From NCBI GenBank assembly GCA_033557835.1, contig JAWQRO010000327.1, forward strand, positions 1-42,945: 42,945 bases of DNA, written 5' to 3'. Under the pieces are notes generated by a model. The model had not been told where the DNA came from. It saw only the letters and a list, made by a program, of their open reading frames with translations, and made no database searches. The DNA is from Helochares maculicollis (Eukaryota > Arthropoda > Insecta > Coleoptera > Hydrophilidae). A program made the position numbers and the translations under genes. Below, piece after piece: positions 23,601 through 32,814 of the stretch (the stretch's first letter is position 1; each line of letters opens with the position of its first letter).

Positions 23601-25812
23601 CAAACTTCTTACGTGAAACATGAAATGTAGTGTAATATTCCTGCAAAAAAAATCAAAGAAACGCTTGTCCCTCTAATTTTAGTCTTTAGTATGAATTATA
23701 AATTTTTCTAAAAAATTTCTTTAATTTTTGTTTTTTCAGCATATTTAAAATATTCCCCATATTATTTTCCTGATTTTTTTTTGTAGATAGTCTAAATTTT
23801 TTGTAGACCTTTTAAATTATTTGCAGGTATTCAAAATTTTTGGTTTTTCAATTCTAAATTATACTTCACAGCAGATTTTATAGTCTGAAAGTGAGCAACA
23901 AACAAAATTTTTAGTATACAAGTTTTGTGGTCTCCTAAACACAATCTGAGTATTTCTTTGTTAAACATTTGATATCTAACTATCCTCCTATGACTGGTAG
24001 ATTTCATTATCATGATTTTGTTAAATCTACTGCACTTACTTCAATGAAATTTTTTATTTAAGGCTTTCCCTTTGCAGATCTGATTTCTTTGCAGGGCAAA
24101 TTGCAGAAAAGATGCTACTAGCTTATTTTAGAAATAAAAAATTTCTACAAATATTTCATTTAGTGTTTACAATGAAACAATATATTTAAAAAAATGCATA
24201 TCTATTAGGTGTATAACTTTGCTTCTGCGGTTTTGTCCCAGCACTCGAGGCTTTATTGTAAAAATCTAAGACATTTATGGTTGAAAATATTGTCCATCTC
24301 TAGCCTCTCCCATCTTTCGGACATCTTTCGAATCCCATATTGACAAAAATGCTTATCTTTTGAGGTGATCCACATATCGAACCAATGACGTACATAAAAA
24401 CGTAAATTTTGGTCAGCCAGGGTATGTGACATTGACCAAAACAAGTCCGAAGGAGCAATGTCTAGAGAATACAGGGGGTGGGGTGGGATTTCCCATTTTA
24501 GCATTCTTCAAGTAGATTTTAATCAGTTGTGGAGCATGAGGCCGAGCATTGTCAATTTACAAAAATCACCTATTTGTAGTCGTAGATTTCTTCATATTAA
24601 TGCAGAATATTAATACCTTCTGCAAATGACGAGAATTCGGTTTGTAAATAAATTGACTAATGCTCATTTAATGTACCACTTGCCACTAAGACCATCTGTT
24701 TTCAAATAGCATTATTAAAGTTGTACACCTAATACATAAAGCTTATCTTAAATTTTATCTTAATTCTCAAGATTTATAAAATTGTCCATAATTTCCCAGG
24801 CAAAACCACAATTCATGCACTAATTTAAATATTTTACGTATGGATGCGACAATGCATGCAAAAAGGGTTTTAAGCACTTACAAGTTGTAATTCCATTTGA
24901 TCATAGGCCATCGCAGCGACATGGGCGATTCGGCCTTCCAATAAGTGAAAATGTTGCTGTACTAAACTAACTATCTCTTCTATGTTATGACTAGAAACTT
25001 GTACTCCCTTCACGAGGACTTGTTGAGCAGGACTAATAAAGAATGGAGTGTTTACTATCACAGTCAGATATAAACACGGTTGAAATACGACTGTATTTCC
25101 TGGAATGGTGAACTGCCTGCAGACGCCCTGGAGGCTCGTCTTGAAACAATTTAGAATTTGGTCGAACAGAATCTCTCCTTTTTCCAGGTCGACTGCAGAC
25201 TGCGACGGGCTCATGTCGAGACAATACACAAACCGATAAGAATGGGCTAGAAAGACCATATTTGTTGATGTTGTGACAAGGAAGCTTGTGGAATTTGTCA
25301 TTTCATCAGCTGGTACTATCGAAACGATTTCCAGATCATTGCTATTGGTGTCGCTAGGGGTAGTCGGGAGGGTCACCACTTTGTTTATGTGGTCTAGGAG
25401 CCATTGTAGCCTGGATGCTCTAGTGACTGGCACATTTTTGGGTATTCGCATGTATATCGTTTCAGCTTCTACAACAGCCGGCTGGGTATAAAAACCTGGA
25501 TCTGGAAGGCCGTCGAAGAATAGTGATGAATCTAAAATGGGAATGTTTGAAAATTCTTACCCATTTCTTGTGAAATTAAACTGATCGAGTTAGCAAGTAG
25601 TGATGTAAAAAGCACTTGAATCAATTAGAATGTTCGAATGTGTTTGCCTAGTGGCTTATAACAGAAGTAAAAATTAGCACTTTGATGCTTTGAACGGTCT
25701 TGGTTATTCTCATCGATTTTGTTTAGGTGTGGAAGTGGTAAATAAAATTTTGTTGAGGATACTGACCTGGTAGATCCAAATTTTCTTCGCCATCTGGGTT
25801 TGTTGATTCCAT
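5479..25812 (-). CDS. SZT2: SZT2, KICSTOR complex scaffold subunit (complete, 10 coding exons)
   Basis: SZT2 is the largest subunit of KICSTOR, which recruits GATOR1 to lysosomes so that amino-acid and glucose shortage can switch off mTORC1. Coding exons, 5' to 3': 25812-25767, 25531-24882, 22961-22808, 22749-22529, 22473-21830, 20969-19621, 15981-13130, 11916-11647, 11122-7682, 5604-5479. All introns are GT-AG and all phases agree; the spliced frame is 9753 nt, 3250 residues plus stop, against about 3400 in human SZT2. The first ATG has an in-frame TAA upstream. Conservation with vertebrate SZT2 is recognisable along the whole length: RLQWLLDHI near the N terminus, the SPS and ITDG motifs, PKHIHMANSSGRF, LFPPHSSWWGEG, TEVWIEPQNG, RVHGITEAGK, and a C terminus ending FYLWSGMI. 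Ser/acid-rich linkers in exons 7 and 9 are probably disordered. Introns 2, 5, 6, 7 and 9 contain transposon relics; none interrupts an exon. Confidence 0.95.
6174..6950 (-). mobile_element. Penelope-like element relic (RT tail plus GIY-YIG)
   Basis: On the minus strand, three shifted frames give in order a reverse-transcriptase C-terminal stretch (NKISFLDTLL near 6870-6840, then a FIKLSEQIFNYPNKL helix), the GIY-YIG-like start IIYKIHCKEC near 6465-6435, and KHSFDYEKTKVLG followed by LLLEIIHIHKQKN (6355-6250). This order is that of Penelope-like retroelements, whose RT is followed by a GIY-YIG endonuclease. Several frameshifts and stops show it is dead. The 5' part of the element is missing; it lies in SZT2 intron 9. 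Confidence 0.7.
7682..11122 (-). CDS. SZT2: SZT2 coding exon 9
   Basis: 3441 nt, residues 2063-3209, phase 0 at both ends. The acceptor is TTTTTTTCAG|CTT and the donor CGTGGG|GTAAGT. It carries the large C-terminal half: LRAATSQAMWDLIMEYYLL, WFEFGVKINAPAI, YGSTNYVTKCIIISRN-like, WNSDTILLYTYNWSKD-like, IEMYKLKRVDKKHRDELKK, HIHLHSFTYDFHLK-like, YLILTSRGEKYPK and WYQGLSKLLLVKYNEQYRSF. A Ser/Glu-rich linker is encoded at about 8155-8290. Confidence 0.94.
11647..11916 (-). CDS. SZT2: SZT2 coding exon 8
   Basis: 270 nt, residues 1973-2062, phase 0 at both ends. The acceptor is CTTTTATAG|TCT and the donor ATTCGG|GTAAGG. It encodes ILRVHGITEAGKDVR and LQNRLDDAVLEFLSVMLARN, then PLTPEDVRFLQKP. Being an exact multiple of three, it could be skipped without a frame change. 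A decayed mariner lies in the intron just upstream (12070-12970). Confidence 0.92.
12070..12970 (-). mobile_element. Internally deleted mariner, 901 bp, with both terminal repeats
   Basis: The ends are matching inverted repeats of about 29 bp. The left begins CTGTGATCAAAATGTAAGGT; the right, read on the minus strand, begins CTGTGATCAAAAAGTAAGTT. They are flanked by target-site TA at 12068-12069 and 12971-12972. Inside on the minus strand are pieces of transposase: WYNKFKAGREHVEDE (helix-turn-helix), then directly NAPCHTAL, PPYSPDLAPCDF and a C-terminal YFEGDEIDLEE. The block with the first catalytic Asp is deleted and the Asp before NAP is replaced. Lies in SZT2 intron 7. Confidence 0.88.
13130..15981 (-). 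CDS. SZT2: SZT2 coding exon 7
   Basis: 2852 nt, residues 1022-1972, uninterrupted. The acceptor is TTTTCAG|AT and the donor TCTAAT|GTAAGT. It holds conserved blocks (IDITKYLQTICAHLKQC, RLIKEKFFEITSVSFTPIP, LPPLFLH-like SPLFLHFIC, PTCLGELIQYVESP, LKDEIKWLLKDEI, FWLIMQIDQDAVTIYFHCR, RVNQSLLLQSLHDTR). These are separated by acidic, Ser-rich spacers that are probably disordered and much less conserved. Confidence 0.94.
17300..17645 (+). mobile_element. Mariner relic with internal deletion
   Basis: The plus strand reads part of a mariner helix-turn-helix region (GRPFIENIDKIMEKTEVDRH, about 17414-17473). Soon after comes the extreme C terminus (FFSERGVMKLPLKW and a following QNCAYF), with the catalytic core missing. 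I could not recognise terminal repeats, so the borders are approximate. The lineage resembles cecropia-type mariners. It lies in SZT2 intron 6. Confidence 0.65.
17731..18118 (+). repeat. Fragment of repeat family A with a duplicated leader
   Basis: Positions 17735-17830 (AACATTCCCATATAAATATA and flanks) match 18615-18710 (AACATTCCCGTATAAATATG), and both are followed at some distance by family A sequence. Here the A portion is 17885-18118: TTTTAACAACTACTTTACTT, GATACAGATCTACGATTT, TATACTTTGTAT. This copy lacks the first half of the unit. Confidence 0.65.
18611..19563 (+). repeat. Longest dispersed copy of repeat family A
   Basis: The part from about 19024 to 19563 aligns to one tandem unit of the left array: TAAAGTCCAACTTTTTACAC, CATGTTGAATGTTTGTATCT, a CAGACATCATGCCAAAATTG block and an end at AATGTAAAA. 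Upstream, 18905-19023 (AAACACCTTTTACGAAGGCT onward) is also present inverted at the right window end, so the full family is longer than the tandem unit. No frame is conserved. It lies in SZT2 intron 6, ending about 57 bp from exon 6. Confidence 0.75.
19621..20969 (-). CDS. SZT2: SZT2 coding exon 6
   Basis: 1349 nt, residues 572-1021. The acceptor is TTTGCAG|TGAT and the donor GAAA|GTAAGT. It opens with NWRKWFHTHKLSLILKHDHP, then PKHIHMANSSGRF, GWSSFILIDNHTYVKLLH, LLIRYERMPNDFH-like, RYLFHQRWIWS, FPPHSSWWGEG, TEVWIEPQNG and HIPFQFDLINILPLCQQ. All are recognisable SZT2 blocks. It is the longest stretch of easy alignment to vertebrate SZT2 in the window. Confidence 0.94.
21096..21115. repeat. 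Perfect 9-bp palindrome with 2-bp spacer
   Basis: ACATGCAAT-TT-ATTGCATGT is an exact inverted repeat in SZT2 intron 5. Each arm contains ATGCAAT, close to a POU octamer half. It may be chance in AT-rich DNA. Confidence 0.6.
21165..21335 (+). mobile_element. Mariner transposase fragment
   Basis: A short plus-strand frame reads TGKFLVSVFWDTQRILFINY followed by LENGYTLKEEIVKKW and a lysine-rich tail. This is the segment of a mariner catalytic domain just before the second catalytic Asp, with a small internal deletion. No terminal repeats were seen. It lies in SZT2 intron 5. Confidence 0.7.
21830..22473 (-). CDS. SZT2: SZT2 coding exon 5
   Basis: 644 nt, residues 358-571. The acceptor is ATTTCAG|AGC and the donor CCTCG|GTAAGT, leaving two bases of a codon. 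Conserved landmarks are RIREGYTVTGVEY, the basic-aromatic FERFWIRLTQL segment and TLPESVKSGIPAF, which parallels vertebrate SZT2. Confidence 0.92.
22529..22749 (-). CDS. SZT2: SZT2 coding exon 4
   Basis: 221 nt, residues 284-357. The acceptor is TTTTCCAG|AT and the donor CTT|GTAAGT. It begins with a hydrophobic strand ending in TDG (T289, D290, G291), the second landmark of a vWA-like fold. It continues with a strand-rich SVSFIKVGSPF segment and a Ser/Leu helix similar to the vertebrate protein. The next intron is 55 bp. Confidence 0.92.
22808..22961 (-). CDS. SZT2: SZT2 coding exon 3
   Basis: 154 nt, residues 233-283 plus one base. The acceptor is TTTTCAG|ATG and the donor AGTC|GTAAGT. It encodes NMLRYSILAISLLPENS, matching the SZT2 helix before the ITDG strand. 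The following intron is only 58 bp. Confidence 0.92.
24205..24732 (-). mobile_element. Short mariner derivative, 528 bp, with both terminal repeats
   Basis: Left end TTAGGTGTATAACTTTGCTT and right end, read on the minus strand, TTAGGTGTACAACTTTAATA form an inverted repeat of about 15 bp, flanked by TA at 24203-24204 and 24733-24734. Inside, the minus strand encodes only the C-terminal catalytic part of a transposase: DNARPHAPQLIK, then after a frameshift SLDIAPSDLFWSM, the WITSKDKHF segment and the RKMSERWERLE end. The N-terminal half is deleted, which gives a MITE-like element. It lies in SZT2 intron 2. Confidence 0.85.
24882..25531 (-). CDS. SZT2: SZT2 coding exon 2, N-terminal vWA-like region
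   Basis: 650 nt, residues 16-232. The acceptor is CATTTTAG|AT and the donor CTT|GTAAGT. It contains the conserved RASRLQWLLDHI helix and the strand-plus-motif YCLDMSPSQSAVD. The pattern D-x-S-x-S (D121, S123, S125) is what a metal-ion-dependent adhesion site in a von Willebrand A domain starts with. The segment from LDMSPS through GEILFDQIL also matches my recollection of human SZT2. Confidence 0.92.
25767..25812 (-). CDS. SZT2: SZT2 coding exon 1
   Basis: Forty-six nt encode the initiator Met and residues 2-15, an acidic, poorly conserved leader (MESTNPDGEENLDLP). The donor is CCAG|GTCAGT, phase 1. An in-frame TAA shortly upstream of the ATG supports this start. Confidence 0.85.
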
Positions 25813-26600
25813 ATTAATTTGTTTTAGGATAATAATATCGGTTTAAAACTACGGTCGATTAGACAGGGACGGTGTGTGTACTAAAAAAAAACTGGTAAAC
25901 AAACTAGTTCGCGTGTATTAAATTTATTGTCTTTTATTATCATATAAATAAAAAGGCTTGACCCAAAGTTCAACTTACTGTCTGACAACATTTCAACTGT
26001 TATTTGACGATGTTATTGTCATTGCAGTTTCTGGATTAGATTACGAACTATCTAAAGTGCTACTAATGCTAATAAACAAATATTTGTTGAATATTTATTA
26101 CTTAAATGTGGATTACATCACTAAATTTAGAAACATAACCTCCAAAAACCTTGTTTTGATTTATGGGGATACGGAATTTGGTGCGTAAATACACAAGGTC
26201 TGTTTAGCTTCCAGTTGGAAGCTGTCCCTGATTGGTTCGAGATGAACTGTAATGTGGGTTGCCTACGCCACGGAAATTTTAAATTTATAGATCTGTATGA
26301 TATTAGGAAGGTCTGATTGAAATCCCAAGCTACCGTGTAATTATATTGAGTAAATGTTGGGTTTTTCCAATAATTTTACATTCTTTCAACTATCCGCAGT
26401 ATACTGTCAGGAGGCTATTGTAATCATGTAAATATTGGTAGTTTTGCCGAGTTTATCGTGCGTTTTGAAGCTTCTAGTTCCATTTAGACAATTTTCACAA
26501 TGCCTTTGTATATGCGTGTAGATAGCCCTCACTGTGTAAGCATGGTAGATAATCTCAATAAGTAAATAAAATACATTACACATTTTGTCTTCGGCGCTGG
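25813..26600. other. SZT2 upstream region; no element recognised
   Basis: This is the 5' flank of SZT2. I see no convincing TATA or initiator arrangement and no reading frame with features of a real protein. The SZT2 transcription start cannot be placed from the sequence alone. Confidence 0.4.
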
Positions 26601-27169
26601 AGTATTTACTCAGAATATTGCTCTTCTGAAAATGTTAATCATCATAATTGACATAATCGCACATAATTGAGATCAAAAAATTTGTTAAGCCATATGTTAG
26701 AAATATCTCGATAATGGTGTGGTTAAACTTGGAAATTTATTTTTGTACGGTTTACTTAATCGATTGACGGATTATAGATATAATTTTAAAGATAAATATG
26801 GGAAATAAATTAGTTTACAGTTATAAAAACTATTTTTTTTTAAATTACATTGATTACCGATTTGTCCATCTAGTATGCATATAAGCAAAATTTATTAATT
26901 ATTTCTATCATGTCAAATTCTATCCCCTCCATATTCAAAATGCATAACAGGAAGATGTCATCATGGAAGAAAACAAAAATAGCACTGCTTTCCAAATCTG
27001 AATATGAAGACGATGTTGAAAAAACGTATTTTGAAGTGTGGCCTTCAGAATCCAAGCAGAACATTGATTTTATTGATGATCAAGCTGAGACTATTTTATG
27101 CAGAATAAAAAAAATCAAAAGAACATCCTCATAGGACAAAAATGAGGGTGATAGAAATTAAATTATGCA

Positions 27170-27570
27170 AAGTTCGTTGAGAAAATAATGATCACATTGT
27201 ACATCTGGGCATTAGTAGTAAAATACCATCACTTTGAATCCTAATCCTAATGCTGGTCGAAATAAAACATATCGATCTCCAAAATATGTTGTCAGCTTAA
27301 ATAAAGAGCAATAGCGAAGTTTTGCGATACAGAGTAATTTTTTCTAAATCTCTCCACTGTTGCAAATTCGCTGTTAAACCAAGTCTCACTAAGGAATAAG
27401 GTACACTATTGGTCCCAAGTTTTCAAAATATCCTTAACGCTGGAAAATTGCACCCTTTTCACCTTCATTTTCACATGCGGGCAAAATGTAAAAGTTGCAA
27501 GGAGCAAGATCTGGACTGTAAGAAGGGTTCTCTAAAAGTTTGTCCTACAGTGTTTAATCATTCGGTGATT
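27170..27570 (-). mobile_element. Mariner-like transposase relic, C-terminal part
   Basis: The minus strand reads ENPSYSPDLAPCNFYILPAC near 27530-27465, the signature of a mariner catalytic core. The third catalytic Asp is replaced by Asn (PCN instead of PCD). The frame continues, with stops and shifts, into a degraded C terminus (KDILKTWDQ near 27430). No terminal repeats were recognised, so the borders are approximate. Confidence 0.65.
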
Positions 27571-28406
27571 CGGAGTGAGCTGGAAACGCACAGCTATCAG
27601 TACGTTCAAATCACTATTTTGACAATAAACTCATATATACGTCTACATATGTATTAAGAAGCAAAAAATAAAATCCAACAAAAGCTTTAAAAACTTACTA
27701 CAACATTAAAAAAAATTATAGCACAAGGTCTCTCCCATCTTCGAAAATAATCATTTTCAAGTTCTTAAGATACGATTGGAGCAACGAATTTGACATACTG
27801 CCATGTCATCTATAATCAAATCTAATATAAACACCACTTTTTCCGTGTAATACAAAATGAAAAAAATTGAAAAAACAATGTTTTTGAACAATTTTTAAAA
27901 ATAAAAATATTAAGACTAGCTGTTTTAAAATTAATCATAAACATTTTTAAAATTGATGACAAGTTGCTTGAATATATATTAATAGCTGTTAAGTTCGACT
28001 CAGCTGCTTGTTTGGTTGCATAGCAAAAGGGGTTAGCGCTTAAAGGGTTAATCAGCTGGCTTGAAAAAGTGAACTGATTCTGAATCAATAAAGCGGCCGC
28101 ATAGAGCAATTAAAGTTTTTTAAAAATTTTACCCCTCTATGTTGTTCATTCTCAATATACATACATCATAGCATTTGTATATTTTGTAGTAGTAGCAACA
28201 AATTCATATAATGCTATAAGCTGCATTAAAACTATTCAGTTTTATAATAAAACAAAATATTTATAAATTAATATTTTATGGCATTCTTCATACGTCGATC
28301 TGAGATTTTCCTGGCAATATTCGACATTTTATTGGGTTTTTATTAGTGTATCAGGTGATCTCTTGTGAAACGCAGAGAAAACAATTGATTATAAAAAGTG
28401 TTTACA

Positions 28407-28601
28407 ATGCTCAAGAAAAATAATTCGGTTGGCATCATAGGTAAACTACAATTTTTCTTTAAGTTGGCACTACAATTGACAGGAGGTGCGCGTCCAGACT
28501 TATGTTCACAAAATCTACTTTACCTCCGATGTATCTGCGTTGCCGTTGCAGCCATTATTTTATGCATATATTTATGTGACATTTGTGCTGTTTATACTTA
28601 A
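28407..28601 (+). CDS. Possible small membrane protein (64 residues)
   Basis: An ATG at 28407 opens a 64-codon frame. It has a basic N terminus (MLKKNNSVGIIGKLQFFF) and near the C terminus a single hydrophobic segment rich in Cys, Ile and Ala (CICVAVAAIILCIYLCDICA) that could span a membrane. AATAAA follows at 28629. No family is recognised and the frame may be fortuitous; the composition is the only support. Confidence 0.2.
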   Translation: MLKKNNSVGIIGKLQFFFKLALQLTGGARPDLCSQNLLYLRCICVAVAAIILCIYLCDICAVYT

Positions 28602-28699
28602 ATATAGTAAAAGTTCGTACACCAGACAATAAATAAAGGTAAGCCGGTGAATTTGTCGCATTTAGGATAAATCATATCATCATTTCATGTCATTTACTT

Positions 28700-29114
28700 A
28701 TTTAACTCGACTTTTCAATATGGCCGCTGGAGCGTTCCTGTAAAATTGAAGTTTTCGCCGTTGACATCTTAAAGTGACTCATGTATTCTTCGATTTAGCT
28801 CTTTTTGCCGCTTTACCGCCATTTTATTGCGAATTTTTGCGATATTCCGTCTTTATAAATCATAAGGTATGCAGTGACTAAGCAGTATTTGCTCTTGTTA
28901 CCTATTTTGTTTATAATATTTCTTTGGTGCAATTTTCGGTGGTGAGGAAAAAATTCAATAAAGAATCGGTAAAAACACGAGTAGCAGTTGGCATCAAACA
29001 AATTGCCTCGCCAACTCGATTCTACATCTGCTTGTTTGAATTTACTTGCACTTTCCATTGTTCTTTTGAGTTGTCAAAGCATGGGCTGTTAGATTTTGCC
29101 ATGTACTTTCTCTG
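28700..29114 (+). promoter_or_regulatory. Candidate distal promoter and non-coding first exon of HUWE1
   Basis: This stretch is less AT-rich than its surroundings. It contains a YY1-type site (ACCGCCATTTTA at 28815-28826), typical of housekeeping promoters, and ends in a good donor, CTG|GTAAGT at 29115. No long frame is present. It is the best candidate for a first exon of the plus-strand HUWE1 transcript, but the distance of more than 7 kb makes this conjectural; it could serve another transcript. Confidence 0.25.
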
Positions 29115-30950
29115 GTAAGTGAGTAAATCTAATGATTAGTTAGTTAATATATAATTGTTGAGGAATGTTGATGGTGATTTCAATTGACTGGGTAATATTG
29201 CGATTTTATTTTATTGGCTTGAACAGATTTTGTTTGTTAGAGAATATTTAAGATATATTAAAGTGAATTTGTCTTATATGAAGGGTATTTCTGATTTATC
29301 GATAAAAACCGAATAACTGTGGAATGTAATGACTTGCTAGGCACATTACAAAATTTCATCCGATAGTATGAAAATTTCACCCTAGCATTTGTAATTTTGT
29401 ATAAGAAAAGTTTCTTTTTTTTTTAAGAAAACTGCAATGTAGCAGCTGAATTTTCATTAATGACGTGTGTAATTGTATCAAAGCAAATTTTAATACTATA
29501 AATCTTTTCCTGCATAAAAAACGTCCCTAACATGATTTCTTCTACTACAAAGTAATTTCGTTGTTTCATCTATATTTAGCGAAACAAAGGAAAATAAATT
29601 GTTGCACCAATTGTTAGAATTATGTATAATAAATGTATCATTCGGGAAGCGGACAATAAGAAAATTGGCTGATGGACAAAGCTATCAGATAAATTAAATT
29701 TCAATTGTGTGAAAGATTATTTTGCAAACATCTGAGTTTCGAAATGCTTTTCTTCAAGTGATGTTTGCGTTAAGTGTAGCAAGTCAAGCACGATCCAAAG
29801 GTTTCAAATGTGTGGTCCCGTACTATCGTTTTGGAATATTTTTTGCCTGTTATACTAATAAAGTTTCAATATAAAAATTCCTCAGGAGTAAATTCAATAT
29901 TACGATTTTGATGCTTCTTCACATTGTTAGGGCTCCTATAGCTGTTTGTATAGTGTTTGACACAAGGTTATTAGAGCAATATCAAATTTTGTTACAAGCA
30001 GGACCACCAGATGTATCTATTCAAAACAGTTTTCAAATAAATTATTTGTCCAAGTATAGCTAATGAGTTATAATATTGTGCACTTCTTGTAAATCATTAA
30101 AAATCAGTCAAAAGGAAATTTTCATTTGACCAGAGCCATAAAATTGGCACGAATTTGAAACTTCCTTATAAAGAAAGCTCACGTGGAAGCAGGACAAACT
30201 TCACGTAAGCGTAACTCAATCGGAAACCGGAAAGTTGAACTTAAATTGAAATATCTCTAAATATTTTAGAGTCGAACTTGCAGTTCTATATACAAAATGT
30301 CGGTTAATTCAAAATTACATAGAAAAATGTAGATTCGAAAACAATAAAAACAATTTTTATGCAGAAATCTACCAAAACTATTGAAATCCTTCAGAAATAA
30401 TTATTTTGATATTAGTCTTCCTTAAACATTCGTGAATAGTTTGTTAAACTTAGCTCATTTTACTTTAATTTCATTTCGCTTTATTTTTAGTCTAAAAGTA
30501 ATATACGATTAAATTTATTTTGTTGGTACAGTCTAATGCCTTGTATGTAAAAAAAGATATTGAAGTACATATGTAAGAGTTCTCTAATGTATATCTACAA
30601 TGTATAAAATTTTATATATAAGTATATACATAATATGTAGTCAGTTTTTATTAAAATAGGTGGCAAAATCTATTCGTTTTATTAATCTAGAAATAAAAAT
30701 TCTGTCGTTACAAAAATAATAATCTTGACGCAATGCTAAAAGAATGTTGAAAATGGTTGACGAGGACTCATCACACTTGAATGTAGGCAATAAAACAATG
30801 GATTTTTTACATTATTGAAAAATGATTGTGTAAAATTAAAATGCTATTACCAGTGCGATAATTAGTCAACACTTGTATTTGATTAAAATTTAGCAAGCAA
30901 ACCGTTAGTTTTGATTTATAGAAATAAATTTAATATTCACAGTTTATACA
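29115..30950. other. Intergenic or long 5' intron; nothing recognised
   Basis: AT-rich DNA with no frame, terminal repeat or RNA gene I can support. Confidence 0.4.
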
Positions 30951-30999
30951 GAACATAATTTTGTTGCCTGGTGTCTTTTGACTACAATCTTCCTGGAGA

Positions 31000-32445
31000 A
31001 TAATTTTTTGTGGGTGTACTTAGACCAACTGGATTTTGTAGATAGTTTCCTTTTATCCGCTCTTTTGTGATTGATGCAAAAATCTTTTGTACTTTTATTT
31101 TGGGACTAAAGTTTTGTAAATGTAAGTACCCTAAGTGATGTACAATTGAACCCGAACACCACTTATTTTTGTGCATTTTTTAGTGCGGCCTACTTTGAAC
31201 TTATTGTAATAAATAACACATATTGACCCCCCAATTTTTCGTTTTGTCAGCCAATCAATGTTATGATTTTCTGTTACATTGGCTGAATGAATTGTTAAAA
31301 TCATAGGGACAGGTATCTCCTTTTTTTTTTTTAATTTTGCATGTTGCAAACAAGGAGGACTTCTATTCGTGCGTGTGCTGCCACAAATGCAAAATCGATT
31401 TTCTAGAAGTACTCAACTACGGTCGAAACTTACAATAATTACCCATATATATGTGGTGCCAGGAGTTAAAAAATTTGAATGTGAAATTAAAATTGTTTCT
31501 TGAAAATCCTTCCTTTGCTAATTTATTCGAAAATTACAAATATACCTTGTTTTAGCTGCACAAACCAATCTTATAAGCAATCCGTATTAAGTCGTTTTTA
31601 AAGCATTATAAACTGTCGAGGATTAACAGCCTCTCCATGGCTTGACACTGTTATCTAGGACATAATTCTCTTTGTTGCTTCTAAACGCTTTGAAATTTGT
31701 CCAAAAAATAATCGAAAATAGGTTCGAATTTTTCTAAATTATTATCAATATCATTATTATGGTATAAATTGCCATGAACACTATATTTGTCGAAATCGAT
31801 TTCCACTAATCATTTTTACAAAAATTTTAGTGTCAACTGTTCAATATTCATCCCTTGTGTCTTTAGATACTCTGCCCATTAGTAAAAGTAATTCTAACAG
31901 TTCTTTTAGTTCTGTCTGAGTTATATCTTCTCACTTCACAGATGGTGGACCATCTCTCAATTGTTGTATATTTTGAGGATGATAACCATATACTCAAATA
32001 AATTGTCCTCTATAAAAGTTCTGCCACATAAAGTACACTTTTCGAACTGTTTAGCAATACAGAAACTCCACTTTGTAATAAAAAATTGTGCAATAATAGG
32101 TGGATTATCATTTTTTGACCAGTTCAGCATTTGTTATCATTTTCATCAAAGTCGGTAGACGGTATTGAAAAAATTCTATTTACTTCTGGGAAGAAACAAT
32201 TCCTTGTCATTTTGGCACCTGCTATCGAATTCAACAATACTGGCATAACTTAAAATATCTGACAAATTATCTGCATATACGTCAGTATCACTATTGCAAG
32301 CAGAAGTCTTCATAAATAAATTTGCAATTGATAATAGAAGTGTCCAAAAAATGACTGAATGATAGAACATGTGCCTGTTGAAAACTATTTTATTGTGATG
32401 TTCCCTTTGCTTTAGTAAATATTGACTATTTTGTGTATACAACAC
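31000..32445 (-). mobile_element. Decayed piggyBac-type transposon
   Basis: On the minus strand, pieces of a piggyBac (DDE_Tnp_1_7) transposase occur in the right order. These are an acidic N-terminal stretch (DTDVYADNLSDILSYASIVE, about 32330-32270), ITQTELKELLELLLLMGRVS (about 31930-31870), a KMISGNRFRQI block, DNSVKPWRGC (about 31655) and LKKKKEIPVPMILTIHSANV followed by YYNKFKVG (31340-31185). Stops and frameshifts are frequent, so this is an old copy. Terminal repeats were not found; the borders are approximate. Confidence 0.68.
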
Positions 32446-32814
32446 ATAACTTATTTTATTTACATACAGTGTTTATATTTAAAGATCTGTATGCATATAT
32501 ATATGAAACATTAAAAAGTGCTGAACTGCACACATGAGAAAATTATTTGTATTTACTTAAATATCGTGTAGGGTAGCCAATACTTACTGTTACCTGGCCC
32601 TGCTTTAAAACTAAACACTTTTAATAGTATAAATATGCTCTTGGTTAACAGTCTACTAAATGGGTGCTAATACCTCCCCTACTGGGAGACGGCAGTCTAC
32701 AAAGTGGATATTAATAGTCACTTAGAACATATTAACTTTCAAGATAAAAAAAATAACTGATTTTGGGAATCTTATGACAATTTTGAATGGTTTTTAAAGT
32801 GTGTACATAATTAA

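Noticed and set aside
26190..26280. GGTTCGAGATG, suggestive of a tRNA B box
   Set aside because: No matching A box at the right distance and no cloverleaf pairing; not a tRNA or a recognisable SINE head.
26910..27134. Plus-strand 74-codon frame with a Lys/Glu-rich sequence
   Set aside because: No family resemblance, no splice signals or promoter context, and an antisense frame of similar length overlaps it; probably chance.
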